From Pseudomonadota bacterium (GTDB lineage Bacteria > Desulfobacterota > Anaeroferrophillalia > Anaeroferrophillales > Tharpellaceae): DNA of 9,861 nucleotides. The notes under the pieces were generated by a model that saw only the letters and a list, made by a program, of their open reading frames with translations, had not been told where the DNA came from and searched no databases. Where the stretch lies: positions 1 to 9,861 of the forward strand of contig WFRP01000284.1 of the NCBI GenBank assembly GCA_015486505.1, in the 5' to 3' direction. This document shows, piece by piece, positions 1 to 6,568 of the stretch. The position numbers were made by a program, and so were the translations under genes. Position 1 is the first letter of the stretch, and every line of letters begins with the position of its first letter.

Positions 1-159
1 CGGTTCATAGATTCGACAAATGGTTTTTAACAGGGTTGTTTTACCAGAACCATTCGGGCCGATCAAGCCATGAATCAGACCGGCTTCATAACTTACGGAG
101 ATATCTTTAAGCACAGGCCGGCTGCCGAAGGAGTATGAGAGATGTTTTATTTTAAGCAT
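1..159 (-). CDS. ABC transporter ATP-binding protein, N-terminal fragment (runs off the left edge)
   Basis: The first 53 residues of an ABC ATPase are visible, starting at the ATG at 159-157. The protein opens MLKIKHLSYSFG, the usual first beta strands, and has a complete Walker A motif, GPNGSGKTT, at residues 34-42. The Q-loop, signature motif and Walker B lie beyond the window. The ATPase would hydrolyse ATP on the cytoplasmic face of a transporter. Its start lies 28 nt after the stop of the membrane-protein gene at 188-994, so the two probably share a transcript, and that protein could be the membrane partner. No clear Shine-Dalgarno sequence sits directly before the ATG, which fits translational coupling. 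The wording around Walker A resembles importer ATPases for metal chelates or cobalamin, but 53 residues cannot fix the substrate. Confidence 0.9.
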   Translation of the reverse strand, partial: MLKIKHLSYSFGSRPVLKDISVSYEAGLIHGLIGPNGSGKTTLLKTICRIYEP

Positions 160-187
160 TGAATTGTAATTTGCGCTTAGCCCCTTT

Positions 188-994
188 TTATATGGGGTTG
201 GCGCCGATATCTTTATAGTTGCGGTAATAGGCCAGCGGCAGAATGAACTTGGCGCATATCACCAGGCCCAGCCCGAAAACAACTCCGCCCATAACCGTTA
301 AAGATGTAAGCTGATTTTTATGGATTGAGGTCAGAAAGAGTGAGCCCCAGAGAAAACATTGCCCGAGAATCAAGTGGAGATTCTGAGAAAGAGCGTAGAT
401 CACCCAGAAATTTTCAGCCAGTTGTAACGAGCGTCCGTTTCGCAGGATAATCTCAATAATCTTAAACCAGCTCCGTCCCTCTAAAATCTGGGCTGAACCA
501 TCTAAAATGTGATGAAGAAGATAGAGAGCGACCAGAATATAGTTATGGCCCGGAAGAGCGAAAAAAAGCCCTTTGAATATCGGGGGAAAACAGCAGAAAA
601 GCGCGATTCCGCCTAGGGCCTGGCCGCAGCCGACCCCGATCTGGGCTTTAACAAGACGGGCAATCTGGGCCGGAGGATTTGCGATTGATTCGAGATGATC
701 GATAAAACCGGAGGTATAATTACTGCTGATTACAGAGATCCCGGGATAGGCATATTTGACCGCAACCGCCAGAACCGCGGCTACCTTAAGTTCATTCTCC
801 GCCATCGTGAACATCGTATAGAGGACCACGCCCTCCATTATATTCTTGCCGATGGTATAGAGGATATTACCTAGTTCACCGAAACGATAGAACGGAACTT
901 CAAAAAGTGCCGCGAGATAGAGCCTGATCTTGTTTTTAAGACCGGGGACCCGGTATTTTTTCTTCAAATTCGCGGATTCTGTTTTCACAAACAT
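188..994 (-). CDS. Multi-pass inner-membrane protein of unknown family
   Basis: I do not recognise the family. The 268-residue product has a basic, soluble N-terminus (about residues 1-25) and several hydrophobic stretches that could span the membrane, at about 51-66, 70-92, 118-148, 151-166, 196-222 and 231-257. Its length is close to that of many ABC-2 type permeases, and an ABC ATPase gene follows 28 nt downstream, so it may be the membrane half of that transporter; this is inference from position. The ATG at 994-992 is the only Met before residue 53, and no good ribosome-binding site precedes it, so the true start could be a nearby non-ATG codon. The hairpin end of repeat copy 1 lies about 10 nt upstream, which separates this pair from the eutBC gene. 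Confidence 0.75.
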   Translation of the reverse strand: MFVKTESANLKKKYRVPGLKNKIRLYLAALFEVPFYRFGELGNILYTIGKNIMEGVVLYTMFTMAENELKVAAVLAVAVKYAYPGISVISSNYTSGFIDHLESIANPPAQIARLVKAQIGVGCGQALGGIALFCCFPPIFKGLFFALPGHNYILVALYLLHHILDGSAQILEGRSWFKIIEIILRNGRSLQLAENFWVIYALSQNLHLILGQCFLWGSLFLTSIHKNQLTSLTVMGGVVFGLGLVICAKFILPLAYYRNYKDIGANPI

Positions 995-1000
995 TCTATC

Positions 1001-1023
1001 AATGCGGGAACCGATCCCGCATT
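1001..1023. repeat. Hairpin at the end of repeat copy 1
   Basis: AATGCGGGA at 1001-1009 is the exact reverse complement of TCCCGCATT at 1015-1023, with the 5-nt loop ACCGA between them. The equivalent place in copy 2 (9648-9666) has a 7-bp stem with the same core and a different loop. No run of T follows on either strand, so it is not a textbook terminator. Confidence 0.75.
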
Positions 1024-1148
1024 AGCATTGCAACTGTTTGAGCGTAAGCGAGTTTTGCAAGGCGGGCGCAGCGAGCGTAAGGAAAAACAGAAATCTTAAC
1101 GCCTGGCGGAGAAAAACCGCGCCCGACCCCGGATTCGGCTGAATAGTT
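1003..1148 (-). repeat. Long dispersed repeat, copy 1 (inverted relative to copy 2)
   Basis: This 146-nt block matches the reverse complement of 9520-9666. I count one single-base indel and one substitution in the body, plus three substitutions in the loop of the terminal hairpin, so identity is about 97%. It begins inside the stop codon of the eutBC gene: the TAA at 1149-1147 is shared with the repeat edge. It ends in a hairpin just before the membrane-protein gene. Internally AGCGTAAG occurs twice (1041-1048 and 1074-1081). No protein is evident in either strand. It belongs to an apparent dispersed non-coding repeat family with a third partial member at 6501-6553. Confidence 0.9.
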
Positions 1149-3447
1149 ACCTGGCATTAATCTTTTTAATCAGCCGGGTGGTCTCAGCCGCCGCTTTTTC
1201 CGGCAGCAGAGCCGTATTGGAAATTCCGGAAATCACCCTGACGATGTCATGATCGACTTTCTTCTCCTGCCAGACTTTAGCCTTGGGTGACGCGATATAG
1301 ACCGAGAAATTGTGATGGCCGCTGCCGGGCCGCTCACCGATAACATGGACAATTGTTTTATTTTTATCAGCGTCGGCTTTGGCGAACAGGATTTCACCAA
1401 TCTTGTAACCGGCCCGAACCCGACCGTTGATAACCACCAGGTTGGTCTTCGACACAGTCAAGCCGGCGCTCTTAAGATCTTTTTCCAGAGATTTAAGATA
1501 AGGCAGAACATGCCCCTTATCCATAATTGCCCTGGCATTAAGTCCATCCGAGATTACAATTTGAACATCAGGAATCTTACTCCCCCAGGATGAACGAAGT
1601 TTCTCCAGCGTCTTGATGGCGGCAGCACTTAATTTCTCACCGCTGGAAGGATGGGAAATATAGTCGTTACGATCCTTGGAAAGGGTCGTAATTTTGACGG
1701 CGTTGGGGATTGTCTTAATAAATGCCGGCGTAAATTCAGACCACAATGAAACCTTTGCGTCATCATAAAGGGCATGAATACGCTTATTGAGTTTGGGTTC
1801 AATTTCGTAAACCTTATCGCCGTAGCCTAAAGCCAGTTCGACCCCGTGGCCCAGAACCTCTTTAACCTTCTTTTTACCTTCAGCATAGATTTCATCTTTA
1901 GAGCGTTCATCACCCTTGGCCAGACGATACTGATAGTAAACCCAGATCGGATCACCGGCATGCTCGGTAAACTTACCGTCGGCATCGATAATCTTAATCC
2001 TTTTGAAAAAATCCCACATTGCGTCATTAACTTTTAAATTAAATTTTTGCCGCAGACGGACATGATCCTGAAAACTGGTGGTCAGATAGCTTAACATCGG
2101 ATCATTCCGGGTCGGCAGCGCCATCAGATAGGCCGGCGCCGCCGCCATAATCTGATCCTGACACCACTGGAGATCATCGAGTGAAACCGACATATGCAGG
2201 GTCGAGCAGATATCAAGCCCCAAAGTTAAACCGTGCAGTTTACCCATAACAATATCTTCCATACAACAGCGCACCAGCTGCTCTCTATCGGTAAAGACTT
2301 CAGGCCCGATAAAGCCGGCAACATCATTAACATGGAGCCAGGCACCATCCGGCTGAACCTTGGCCAACTCCTGCTGGATCACCCGGGAGAGACCATATTT
2401 ACGGGATTCGTGAACCACCATATCAAAACCGTTGCCAGCGCCGTTGGTAAAGTCCGCCCCCTGGCCGGTCTCAAAGTACATACCAAAACGCTGCCCCTTG
2501 CGTGACTTGGCATAATCTATCATCCCTTTATTGGTAATCCCGAAGGTCGCATTGGCCTGGTCACAGCCGGCAAGGCTCTGAAACCAGAGCGCCGTAGAAC
2601 CGGGATACTTTTTCTCAACTGCGGCCTGAACATCGATATGAGAGAGTACACACCAGGGCATGGTCTTATCAATTGAGAAAGTTTTCAGGATATCAGACAG
2701 GGTATTCTCAATCGCGGCAACACTGTCAACATTACTGTCAACCGGATTGTTGCCGAGAACCAGATCGCCGGTGGCAAATGAGAAACCGTTAAAAACCTGC
2801 CACTTGACATCATCAACATTGTCGGTCGGCGAATTCGGCTGAATCCGGGCGGAAAGGTAACCTTTGGCCCCCATTTTCGAGCCCGGCAGAACATTAAAAA
2901 TGCGCTGGCCGACGGTCGCCAGTTCGGCATTACTCATCAACTTCGGGACACAGGCAATCACATCACTGTCAAGGCCGTACATAATCCCTTTAATCTCAGC
3001 TTCACTGCTGGTCAGAAGAAAGGTTTTAAGCTCCCCTAAAGTCATATCCTTGACTTTGTTATACTGATCTTTATCGATGCTGTCCCAGATAAGTTTCTGG
3101 AGATTATCGACAAACAGGGGATGTTCATGAATGTCCTTAATTTTGGTATTGGCGAGCAGCATCCGGGCGTAGACCCGGGTGGTATCATTATCGGCCGCCA
3201 CCTTGATTGCGGCATCACCCTCTTTGAAAGCATTAGCGGCCCCGATAACCTGCTGATAAAACGTCTGGTCGAATTTGCCTTTAATCCGGTTAACATAGGC
3301 AAAAACGTCTTCACCTTTTTCTACACCGGCAATATTTATAGCGGAAGCCGGCGGCACCAATGTGAAAAACATCAGTAAAACAATCAGCAAAATCCCGAAA
3401 AGTTTACCCCTGAAAATACTATCCTGAAAATGCATACTGTTTTTCAT
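1147..3447 (-). CDS. eutBC: Ethanolamine ammonia-lyase, EutB-EutC fusion with signal peptide (predicted exported)
   Basis: The family enzyme is adenosylcobalamin-dependent and converts ethanolamine to acetaldehyde and ammonia. Here both subunits are in one 766-residue chain. Residues 1-36 look like a Sec signal peptide: a basic start, hydrophobic core 17-31, and a cleavage site after Ala-Ser-Ala (34-36). EutB follows at about 40-503, with ARIQPN (R201, Q203), GNNPV (N234), YFETGQG (E326), AGFIGPE (F379) and LGLDIC (D412). These match the substrate and active-site residues of E. coli EutB. A charged linker covers about 504-560. EutC is at about 565-766, with VQIVISDGL (628-636), IGEIL (683-687) and HVIGERPG (701-708). 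The N-terminal EutC motif TGRAGPR is not recognisable. A strong AAGGAGG lies 8 nt before the ATG, and the beta-barrel gene is 45 nt upstream. No other eut gene is visible. Family assignment is secure; export is inferred. Confidence 0.93.
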   Translation of the reverse strand: MKNSMHFQDSIFRGKLFGILLIVLLMFFTLVPPASAINIAGVEKGEDVFAYVNRIKGKFDQTFYQQVIGAANAFKEGDAAIKVAADNDTTRVYARMLLANTKIKDIHEHPLFVDNLQKLIWDSIDKDQYNKVKDMTLGELKTFLLTSSEAEIKGIMYGLDSDVIACVPKLMSNAELATVGQRIFNVLPGSKMGAKGYLSARIQPNSPTDNVDDVKWQVFNGFSFATGDLVLGNNPVDSNVDSVAAIENTLSDILKTFSIDKTMPWCVLSHIDVQAAVEKKYPGSTALWFQSLAGCDQANATFGITNKGMIDYAKSRKGQRFGMYFETGQGADFTNGAGNGFDMVVHESRKYGLSRVIQQELAKVQPDGAWLHVNDVAGFIGPEVFTDREQLVRCCMEDIVMGKLHGLTLGLDICSTLHMSVSLDDLQWCQDQIMAAAPAYLMALPTRNDPMLSYLTTSFQDHVRLRQKFNLKVNDAMWDFFKRIKIIDADGKFTEHAGDPIWVYYQYRLAKGDERSKDEIYAEGKKKVKEVLGHGVELALGYGDKVYEIEPKLNKRIHALYDDAKVSLWSEFTPAFIKTIPNAVKITTLSKDRNDYISHPSSGEKLSAAAIKTLEKLRSSWGSKIPDVQIVISDGLNARAIMDKGHVLPYLKSLEKDLKSAGLTVSKTNLVVINGRVRAGYKIGEILFAKADADKNKTIVHVIGERPGSGHHNFSVYIASPKAKVWQEKKVDHDIVRVISGISNTALLPEKAAAETTRLIKKINAR

Positions 3448-3455
3448 ACTAATAA

Positions 3456-3462
3456 CCTCCTT
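3456..3462 (-). promoter_or_regulatory. Ribosome-binding site of eutBC
   Basis: AAGGAGG on the minus strand, 8 nt before the ATG at 3447-3445. It fixes the start so that the signal peptide is included. The alternative Met at residue 5 would also keep the signal peptide. Confidence 0.8.
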
Positions 3463-3492
3463 TTAAAAATTAACCCTGAAAGACTATTGAAA

Positions 3493-4296
3493 TCAAAATG
3501 AATAAGTTAAGGTTAAACCGCCGTAAACATTATCGGTTTTATCATTATAGGATCTTTCATCAACACTGTCACGATTATCCGAATCCACAATCGAGCTGAA
3601 CATCAATGTCGGAGTGAGTGTAATATCATCGGTTATTTTATAAGGGGTTGCAACCCCGAGATTAAAATCAACCAGAGCATTGCTGTCGTTAGCGAAATTA
3701 TATTCATTAAAATCACTGTCACCAAAACCGAGACTGCTCGAAAGATCAATACTGAACTTATCATTCACCGCAATTGAATGACTCACCGCCATATTTGCAT
3801 AAAAAGCCTTAACTTCATCAAAATCATAATAGATTGTCAGCGTCGGCTGCAGGAGACAGTCATAAGCCATTGTCAGATAGACTTCATGGGTATCATCGGC
3901 ATGATCCCAATTGGGAAATTCATAGAAGATGATCCCGGTGCCAACCGTAAATTTATCAAAAGAATGAGTGTAGTCCAGAACGAAATCAATCTCAGTAAAC
4001 TGCCAGGCCCGGCTGTCGCAATCATCGGTATAGTGGCAGTTATCCTCACCGAAATCAGTCAGATCCATCTGACCCCAGACATTGAACGAAAAGCCGCTCT
4101 TGGCAACCGTCAGGGTCGGCTGCAATGAGAGATCCTCATTAAGAACCATCCCCCGCCAGATATACTGACTGATGAGCGTAACCTCGGCATCAACACTGAC
4201 CGCCGCATCTTCAGCTACAGCCGGAGACCAGAGAAAACCAGTGAGCAGGCTGACCATCGCCGCTAACAATAACATTTTCCGCGCGCATTTACACAT
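3493..4296 (-). CDS. Secreted outer-membrane beta-barrel protein of unknown substrate
   Basis: The 267-residue product has a clear signal peptide: MCKCARK, a hydrophobic stretch at about 9-25, and a likely cut after Ala-Val-Ala at 26-28. The mature part alternates polar and hydrophobic residues in beta-strand fashion, is rich in Asp, Tyr, Phe and Trp, and ends YSF with a C-terminal phenylalanine, the usual outer-membrane insertion signal. The segment around SQYIWRGM (43-50), followed by a strand and Gly-aromatic repeats, resembles the Gcw_chp/TorF-like group of conserved barrels; I hold that name loosely. Cys residues occur in a short NCHYTDDC stretch, possibly an extracellular loop. AGGAGG at 4306-4301 lies 4 nt before the ATG. 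It is the first gene of an apparent two-gene unit with eutBC, so it may pass substrate to that enzyme; this is inference. Confidence 0.85.
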   Translation of the reverse strand: MCKCARKMLLLAAMVSLLTGFLWSPAVAEDAAVSVDAEVTLISQYIWRGMVLNEDLSLQPTLTVAKSGFSFNVWGQMDLTDFGEDNCHYTDDCDSRAWQFTEIDFVLDYTHSFDKFTVGTGIIFYEFPNWDHADDTHEVYLTMAYDCLLQPTLTIYYDFDEVKAFYANMAVSHSIAVNDKFSIDLSSSLGFGDSDFNEYNFANDSNALVDFNLGVATPYKITDDITLTPTLMFSSIVDSDNRDSVDERSYNDKTDNVYGGLTLTYSF

Positions 4297-4300
4297 AGAT

Positions 4301-4306
4301 CCTCCT
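4301..4306 (-). promoter_or_regulatory. Ribosome-binding site of the beta-barrel gene
   Basis: AGGAGG on the minus strand, 4 nt before the ATG at 4296-4294. The spacing is a little short but the match is strong and supports this start over the internal Met at residue 8. Confidence 0.7.
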
Positions 4307-4417
4307 GCCGGATTACGGTTAAATAAAACTTAGTTAATCCATTTTATAAACTCATATACTAACAGCCCTTAAAAAGCAACGGTTTTTTATTGACAAAGGA
4401 TAAAAAAGAGGCAAAAG

Positions 4418-4445
4418 ATCGGCAGGTATAAAAAAACTTACCGAT
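4418..4445 (-). terminator. Candidate terminator overlapping the end of the cysteine desulfurase gene
   Basis: ATCGGCAGGT (4418-4427) and ACTTACCGAT (4436-4445) form an imperfect 10-bp stem around an A/T-rich 8-nt loop. One pair is mismatched and one is a wobble, depending on strand. In the minus direction the stem is followed by a T-rich tract at about 4417-4397; in the plus direction T5 follows immediately. The desulfurase stop codon at 4440-4438 lies inside the stem. It would separate the Fe-S gene group from the beta-barrel/eutBC unit. The stem is moderate in strength, so the call is tentative. Confidence 0.4.
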
Positions 4446-5619
4446 TTTTATTATAAAGAGGGGATATTGCCCACAAACGTCGGACAATAGTAATAAATTT
4501 ATCGCGCAAAGCATCGATTTCAGCCGCTGTCGTCCACCGGCCGAGACTTATACGGAGTGCCCCTTGGGCAAGGTCGGAACTAACGCCCATGGCCCGTAAA
4601 ACCGGTGAGCCCTGATGCTCGCCGCTGGAACAGGCCGACCCCGCCGACACCGCGATATTTTCCAGATCAAGGTGGGTCAGCAGAGCCTCGCCGTCAACGT
4701 AGGGAACGCTTAAGGAGATGGTGTTCGGCACCCGCGACTGCCGCTGACCATGAAAAACAAGCTGGTGCTCAAGGGCTCTATCAAGGTCTGATTCAAGTTG
4801 ATCGCGCAAGCGCTGAACCCGTTCCCCTTCAGTAGCCATATTTTCAGCCATAAGTTCACAGGCCCGCCCTAAAGCGACAATCCCGACCGAATTTTCAGTA
4901 CCGCTCCGCAAGCCTGATTCCTGACCGCCGCCATGCAGCAGAGGTTCAAGCCGGACCCCGGGCCTAATCCACAAAGCCCCAACCCCTTTCGGCGCGTAGA
5001 TCTTATGACCCGAAAGGGAAAGCAGATCCACCCCCAGACGACTGACATCAATCGGCAGTTTCCCCAAAGCCTGCACGGCGTCGGTATGCAGCAGGACACC
5101 ACGCGATTTGGTTATCGCGGAGATTTCAGCCAAAGGAAAAACGACCCCGGTCTCATTATTGGCCAACATCAATGAGACCAGAACCGTTTCATCGCGAATT
5201 GCCGCCGCAACCTGTTCCGGCTTAAGCGTACCGTCTCCGGCGACCGGCAGGCGGGTTACCGTCGCCCCGGCCTGCTCCAAAAAAAGCGCGGCCGCAAGAA
5301 TTGCCGGATGTTCGACCGCCGAAACAATAATATGCGGTTTTTCCCCGCGCAGCAGAAGCGGCAAGACCACCCCTTTTAAGGCCAGATTATCACTCTCGGT
5401 CCCGCCTGCGGTAAAACAGATTTCATCAGCCGCCGCGTGAATAAGCCGGGCCACCTGGAGCCTGGCCTTTTCTACAAGCGCGGCAGCGGAGCGACCAAAA
5501 CAGTGGCTGCTTGAAGGGTTGCCGAAATCATCCCGGGCAACCGCAGTCATTACCTCTAAAACTTCAGGATCGATCGGAGTTGTGGCGTTATAGTCAAAAT
5601 AGAGCCTGCTGCCGGACAT
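4438..5619 (-). CDS. nifS: Cysteine desulfurase, NifS/IscS type
   Basis: This PLP enzyme takes sulfur from cysteine as an enzyme-bound persulfide and yields alanine, supplying Fe-S cluster assembly and other sulfur transfers in the cytoplasm. The 393-residue protein is full length for the group. Visible landmarks are the opening YFDYNATTP (7-15), His104 in VEHPAIL, ANNETG (153-158), the PLP lysine K206 in SGHK, RSGTEN (238-243) and the active-site Cys330 in SAGSACSSGEHQ. The long loop around Cys330 places it in the class I NifS/IscS group rather than SufS. The gene starts 6 nt after the stop of the Rrf2-type regulator, an arrangement typical of iscR-iscS units, but no scaffold gene (iscU/nifU) follows. 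NifS or IscS cannot be told apart by sequence alone; the symbol is a family label. The role could include sulfur supply for the homocysteine route suggested by neighbouring genes. Confidence 0.95.
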   Translation of the reverse strand: MSGSRLYFDYNATTPIDPEVLEVMTAVARDDFGNPSSSHCFGRSAAALVEKARLQVARLIHAAADEICFTAGGTESDNLALKGVVLPLLLRGEKPHIIVSAVEHPAILAAALFLEQAGATVTRLPVAGDGTLKPEQVAAAIRDETVLVSLMLANNETGVVFPLAEISAITKSRGVLLHTDAVQALGKLPIDVSRLGVDLLSLSGHKIYAPKGVGALWIRPGVRLEPLLHGGGQESGLRSGTENSVGIVALGRACELMAENMATEGERVQRLRDQLESDLDRALEHQLVFHGQRQSRVPNTISLSVPYVDGEALLTHLDLENIAVSAGSACSSGEHQGSPVLRAMGVSSDLAQGALRISLGRWTTAAEIDALRDKFITIVRRLWAISPLYNKNR

Positions 5620-5625
5620 CTCGAC

Positions 5626-6066
5626 CTAATTCTCAAGTCCCTTAAGCAGGTCAGCCAGAGATATTGTTTTCAGGAAAGTACCGATTTTTTCATCGAGTTC
5701 ATCCCACATCGGCCGGGTTACGCAGCAGGCATTACGCAAGGTACCGGAGGCGCAGGCTTTGGCATCGTAGTGCTCACAGTCCTTACAGTTGACCGGATTA
5801 ATCGACTCTTTGACCACCGCCATAATCTCATCAACAAAAATGTCTTTCGGGTCCCGGGCAAAAAGATAGCCACCGCCGGGCCCGCGCACACTTTTAACCA
5901 GACCGGAACGGCGCAGATGCACGAACAGCTGTTCCAGATAACTTACCGAAATCCCTTCAACTTCACTGATCTGTTTTAAGGAAATCGGCCCTGTGTGAAC
6001 CTCGGAAAGAATCCCGAGTGATACCATCGCTCTAACAGAGTAACGGCCTTTAGTAGAAAGTTTCAA
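5626..6066 (-). CDS. Rrf2/IscR-like transcriptional regulator, TTG start
   Basis: Rrf2-family regulators bind DNA through an N-terminal winged helix and often sense Fe-S status through cysteines. I place the start at a TTG (6066-6064) rather than the upstream ATG at 6126. The protein then begins MKLSTKGRYSVRAM, as IscR-type proteins do, and a GGAGGT lies 6 nt before it. This gives 146 residues. The helix-turn-helix is at about 27-52 and the wing is RGPGGGYLFA (61-70). Cysteines are at 94, 97, 105, 114 and 115 (C-x2-C-x7-C-x8-CC), which differs from the C-x5-C-x5-C spacing of E. coli IscR, so the cluster ligands may differ. The TTG overlaps the ferredoxin stop by 4 nt, suggesting translational coupling. 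It probably controls the adjoining desulfurase gene and perhaps its own operon. Confidence 0.9.
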   Translation of the reverse strand: MKLSTKGRYSVRAMVSLGILSEVHTGPISLKQISEVEGISVSYLEQLFVHLRRSGLVKSVRGPGGGYLFARDPKDIFVDEIMAVVKESINPVNCKDCEHYDAKACASGTLRNACCVTRPMWDELDEKIGTFLKTISLADLLKGLEN

Positions 6067-6467
6067 AAGTTTACCTCCATGGCCCGGGGTGGGCATACAT
6101 TTACGCAGAGACCGCAGGCACTGCATTTTTCAGGTGCGAAAAGAACCCGCATTGAAGGCCGCTCAATATAGAGCGCGCCCACCGGGCAGATTGCCGTGCA
6201 GGCTCCGCAACTGGTACAAATTTCTTCATTTCGTTTAACACTTTTCCGAATCGATTCAACCGCGACCTGACTCTCACGCAGGTATTCAAGGCCCTGATTG
6301 ATAAGTTCCTCTTCACCTTCGATTTCAAGAACAAGGTAGCTCTCCTTGCGCGGCAGGATAACCGCCCGCAGAATATTTATGACAAGATCATAATGTTTTA
6401 TAAGCTGATAGACAACCGGTTTATCATAATTGCTCTGATTAAAATGCAGAACATAAATTCGTTTCAT
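6063..6467 (-). CDS. NIL-domain / 2x[4Fe-4S] ferredoxin (candidate homocysteine-synthesis accessory protein)
   Basis: The 134-residue protein has an N-terminal NIL-type domain (about 1-75), the ACT-like fold also found at the end of MetN ATPases. A bacterial-type ferredoxin with two complete C-x2-C-x2-C-x3-CP sites follows: C84, C87, C90, C94 and C115, C118, C121, C125. It should carry two [4Fe-4S] clusters and move electrons in the cytoplasm. In anaerobes this architecture is associated, from work I recall in Methanosarcina and Desulfovibrio, with DUF39-dependent sulfuration of aspartate semialdehyde to homocysteine. The UPF0280 gene just upstream is another protein linked to that pathway, which supports the role, but the DUF39 gene is not visible here. 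AGGA lies 5 nt before the ATG. Its stop overlaps the start of the Rrf2 gene. Confidence 0.93.
   Translation of the reverse strand: MKRIYVLHFNQSNYDKPVVYQLIKHYDLVINILRAVILPRKESYLVLEIEGEEELINQGLEYLRESQVAVESIRKSVKRNEEICTSCGACTAICPVGALYIERPSMRVLFAPEKCSACGLCVNVCPPRAMEVNF
6073..6078 (-). promoter_or_regulatory. Ribosome-binding site deciding the TTG start of the Rrf2 gene
   Basis: GGAGGT on the minus strand lies inside the last codons of the ferredoxin gene and 6 nt before the TTG at 6066-6064. It is the main reason for preferring this start over the ATG at 6126. Confidence 0.75.
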
Positions 6468-6500
6468 AGAAATCCTGATTCAATTTTTCGCAGCGATTCA

Positions 6501-6553
6501 AACGCCTGGCAGGAAAAAACCGCGCCCGCCCCCGGATTTGGCTGAATAGTTAC
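6501..6553 (-). repeat. Dispersed repeat, copy 3 (53-bp partial copy)
   Basis: This block aligns without gaps to 1098-1150, the eutBC-proximal third of copy 1, with 5 differences in 53 positions. It is in the same orientation as copy 1. It lies 15 nt downstream of the UPF0280 stop codon, inside the 101-nt gap before the ferredoxin gene. The stretch that can pair as a T-loop hairpin on the minus strand (6508-6526, matching 1105-1123) is kept despite the substitutions. Confidence 0.85.
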
Positions 6554-6568
6554 GAGTTTTCAAGAAAA

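Noticed and set aside
1098..1150. The repeat core as an intrinsic terminator (T-run after a GC-rich stretch on the minus strand)
   Set aside because: The stem that would precede the T-run in copy 1 (CCGA/TCGG) is broken in copy 3, and in the conserved fold the T-run is the loop of a hairpin rather than its tail.
1312..3378. Several plus-strand open frames of 60-93 codons and minus-strand alternatives inside the eutBC gene
   Set aside because: They lie antisense to or out of frame with a gene whose protein family is clear, have no family features, and lack good ribosome-binding sites.
4307..4437. A promoter for the beta-barrel/eutBC unit in the 131-nt AT-rich gap
   Set aside because: Several weak TATA-like stretches exist on the minus strand, but none has a convincing -35 partner at 16-18 nt, so I do not list a position.
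6067..6126. An upstream ATG that would extend the Rrf2 regulator by 20 residues
   Set aside because: The extra residues lie over the ferredoxin's second Fe-S site coding region and are not Rrf2-like. The TTG at 6066 has a well-placed GGAGGT and gives the canonical MKLSTKGRY start.
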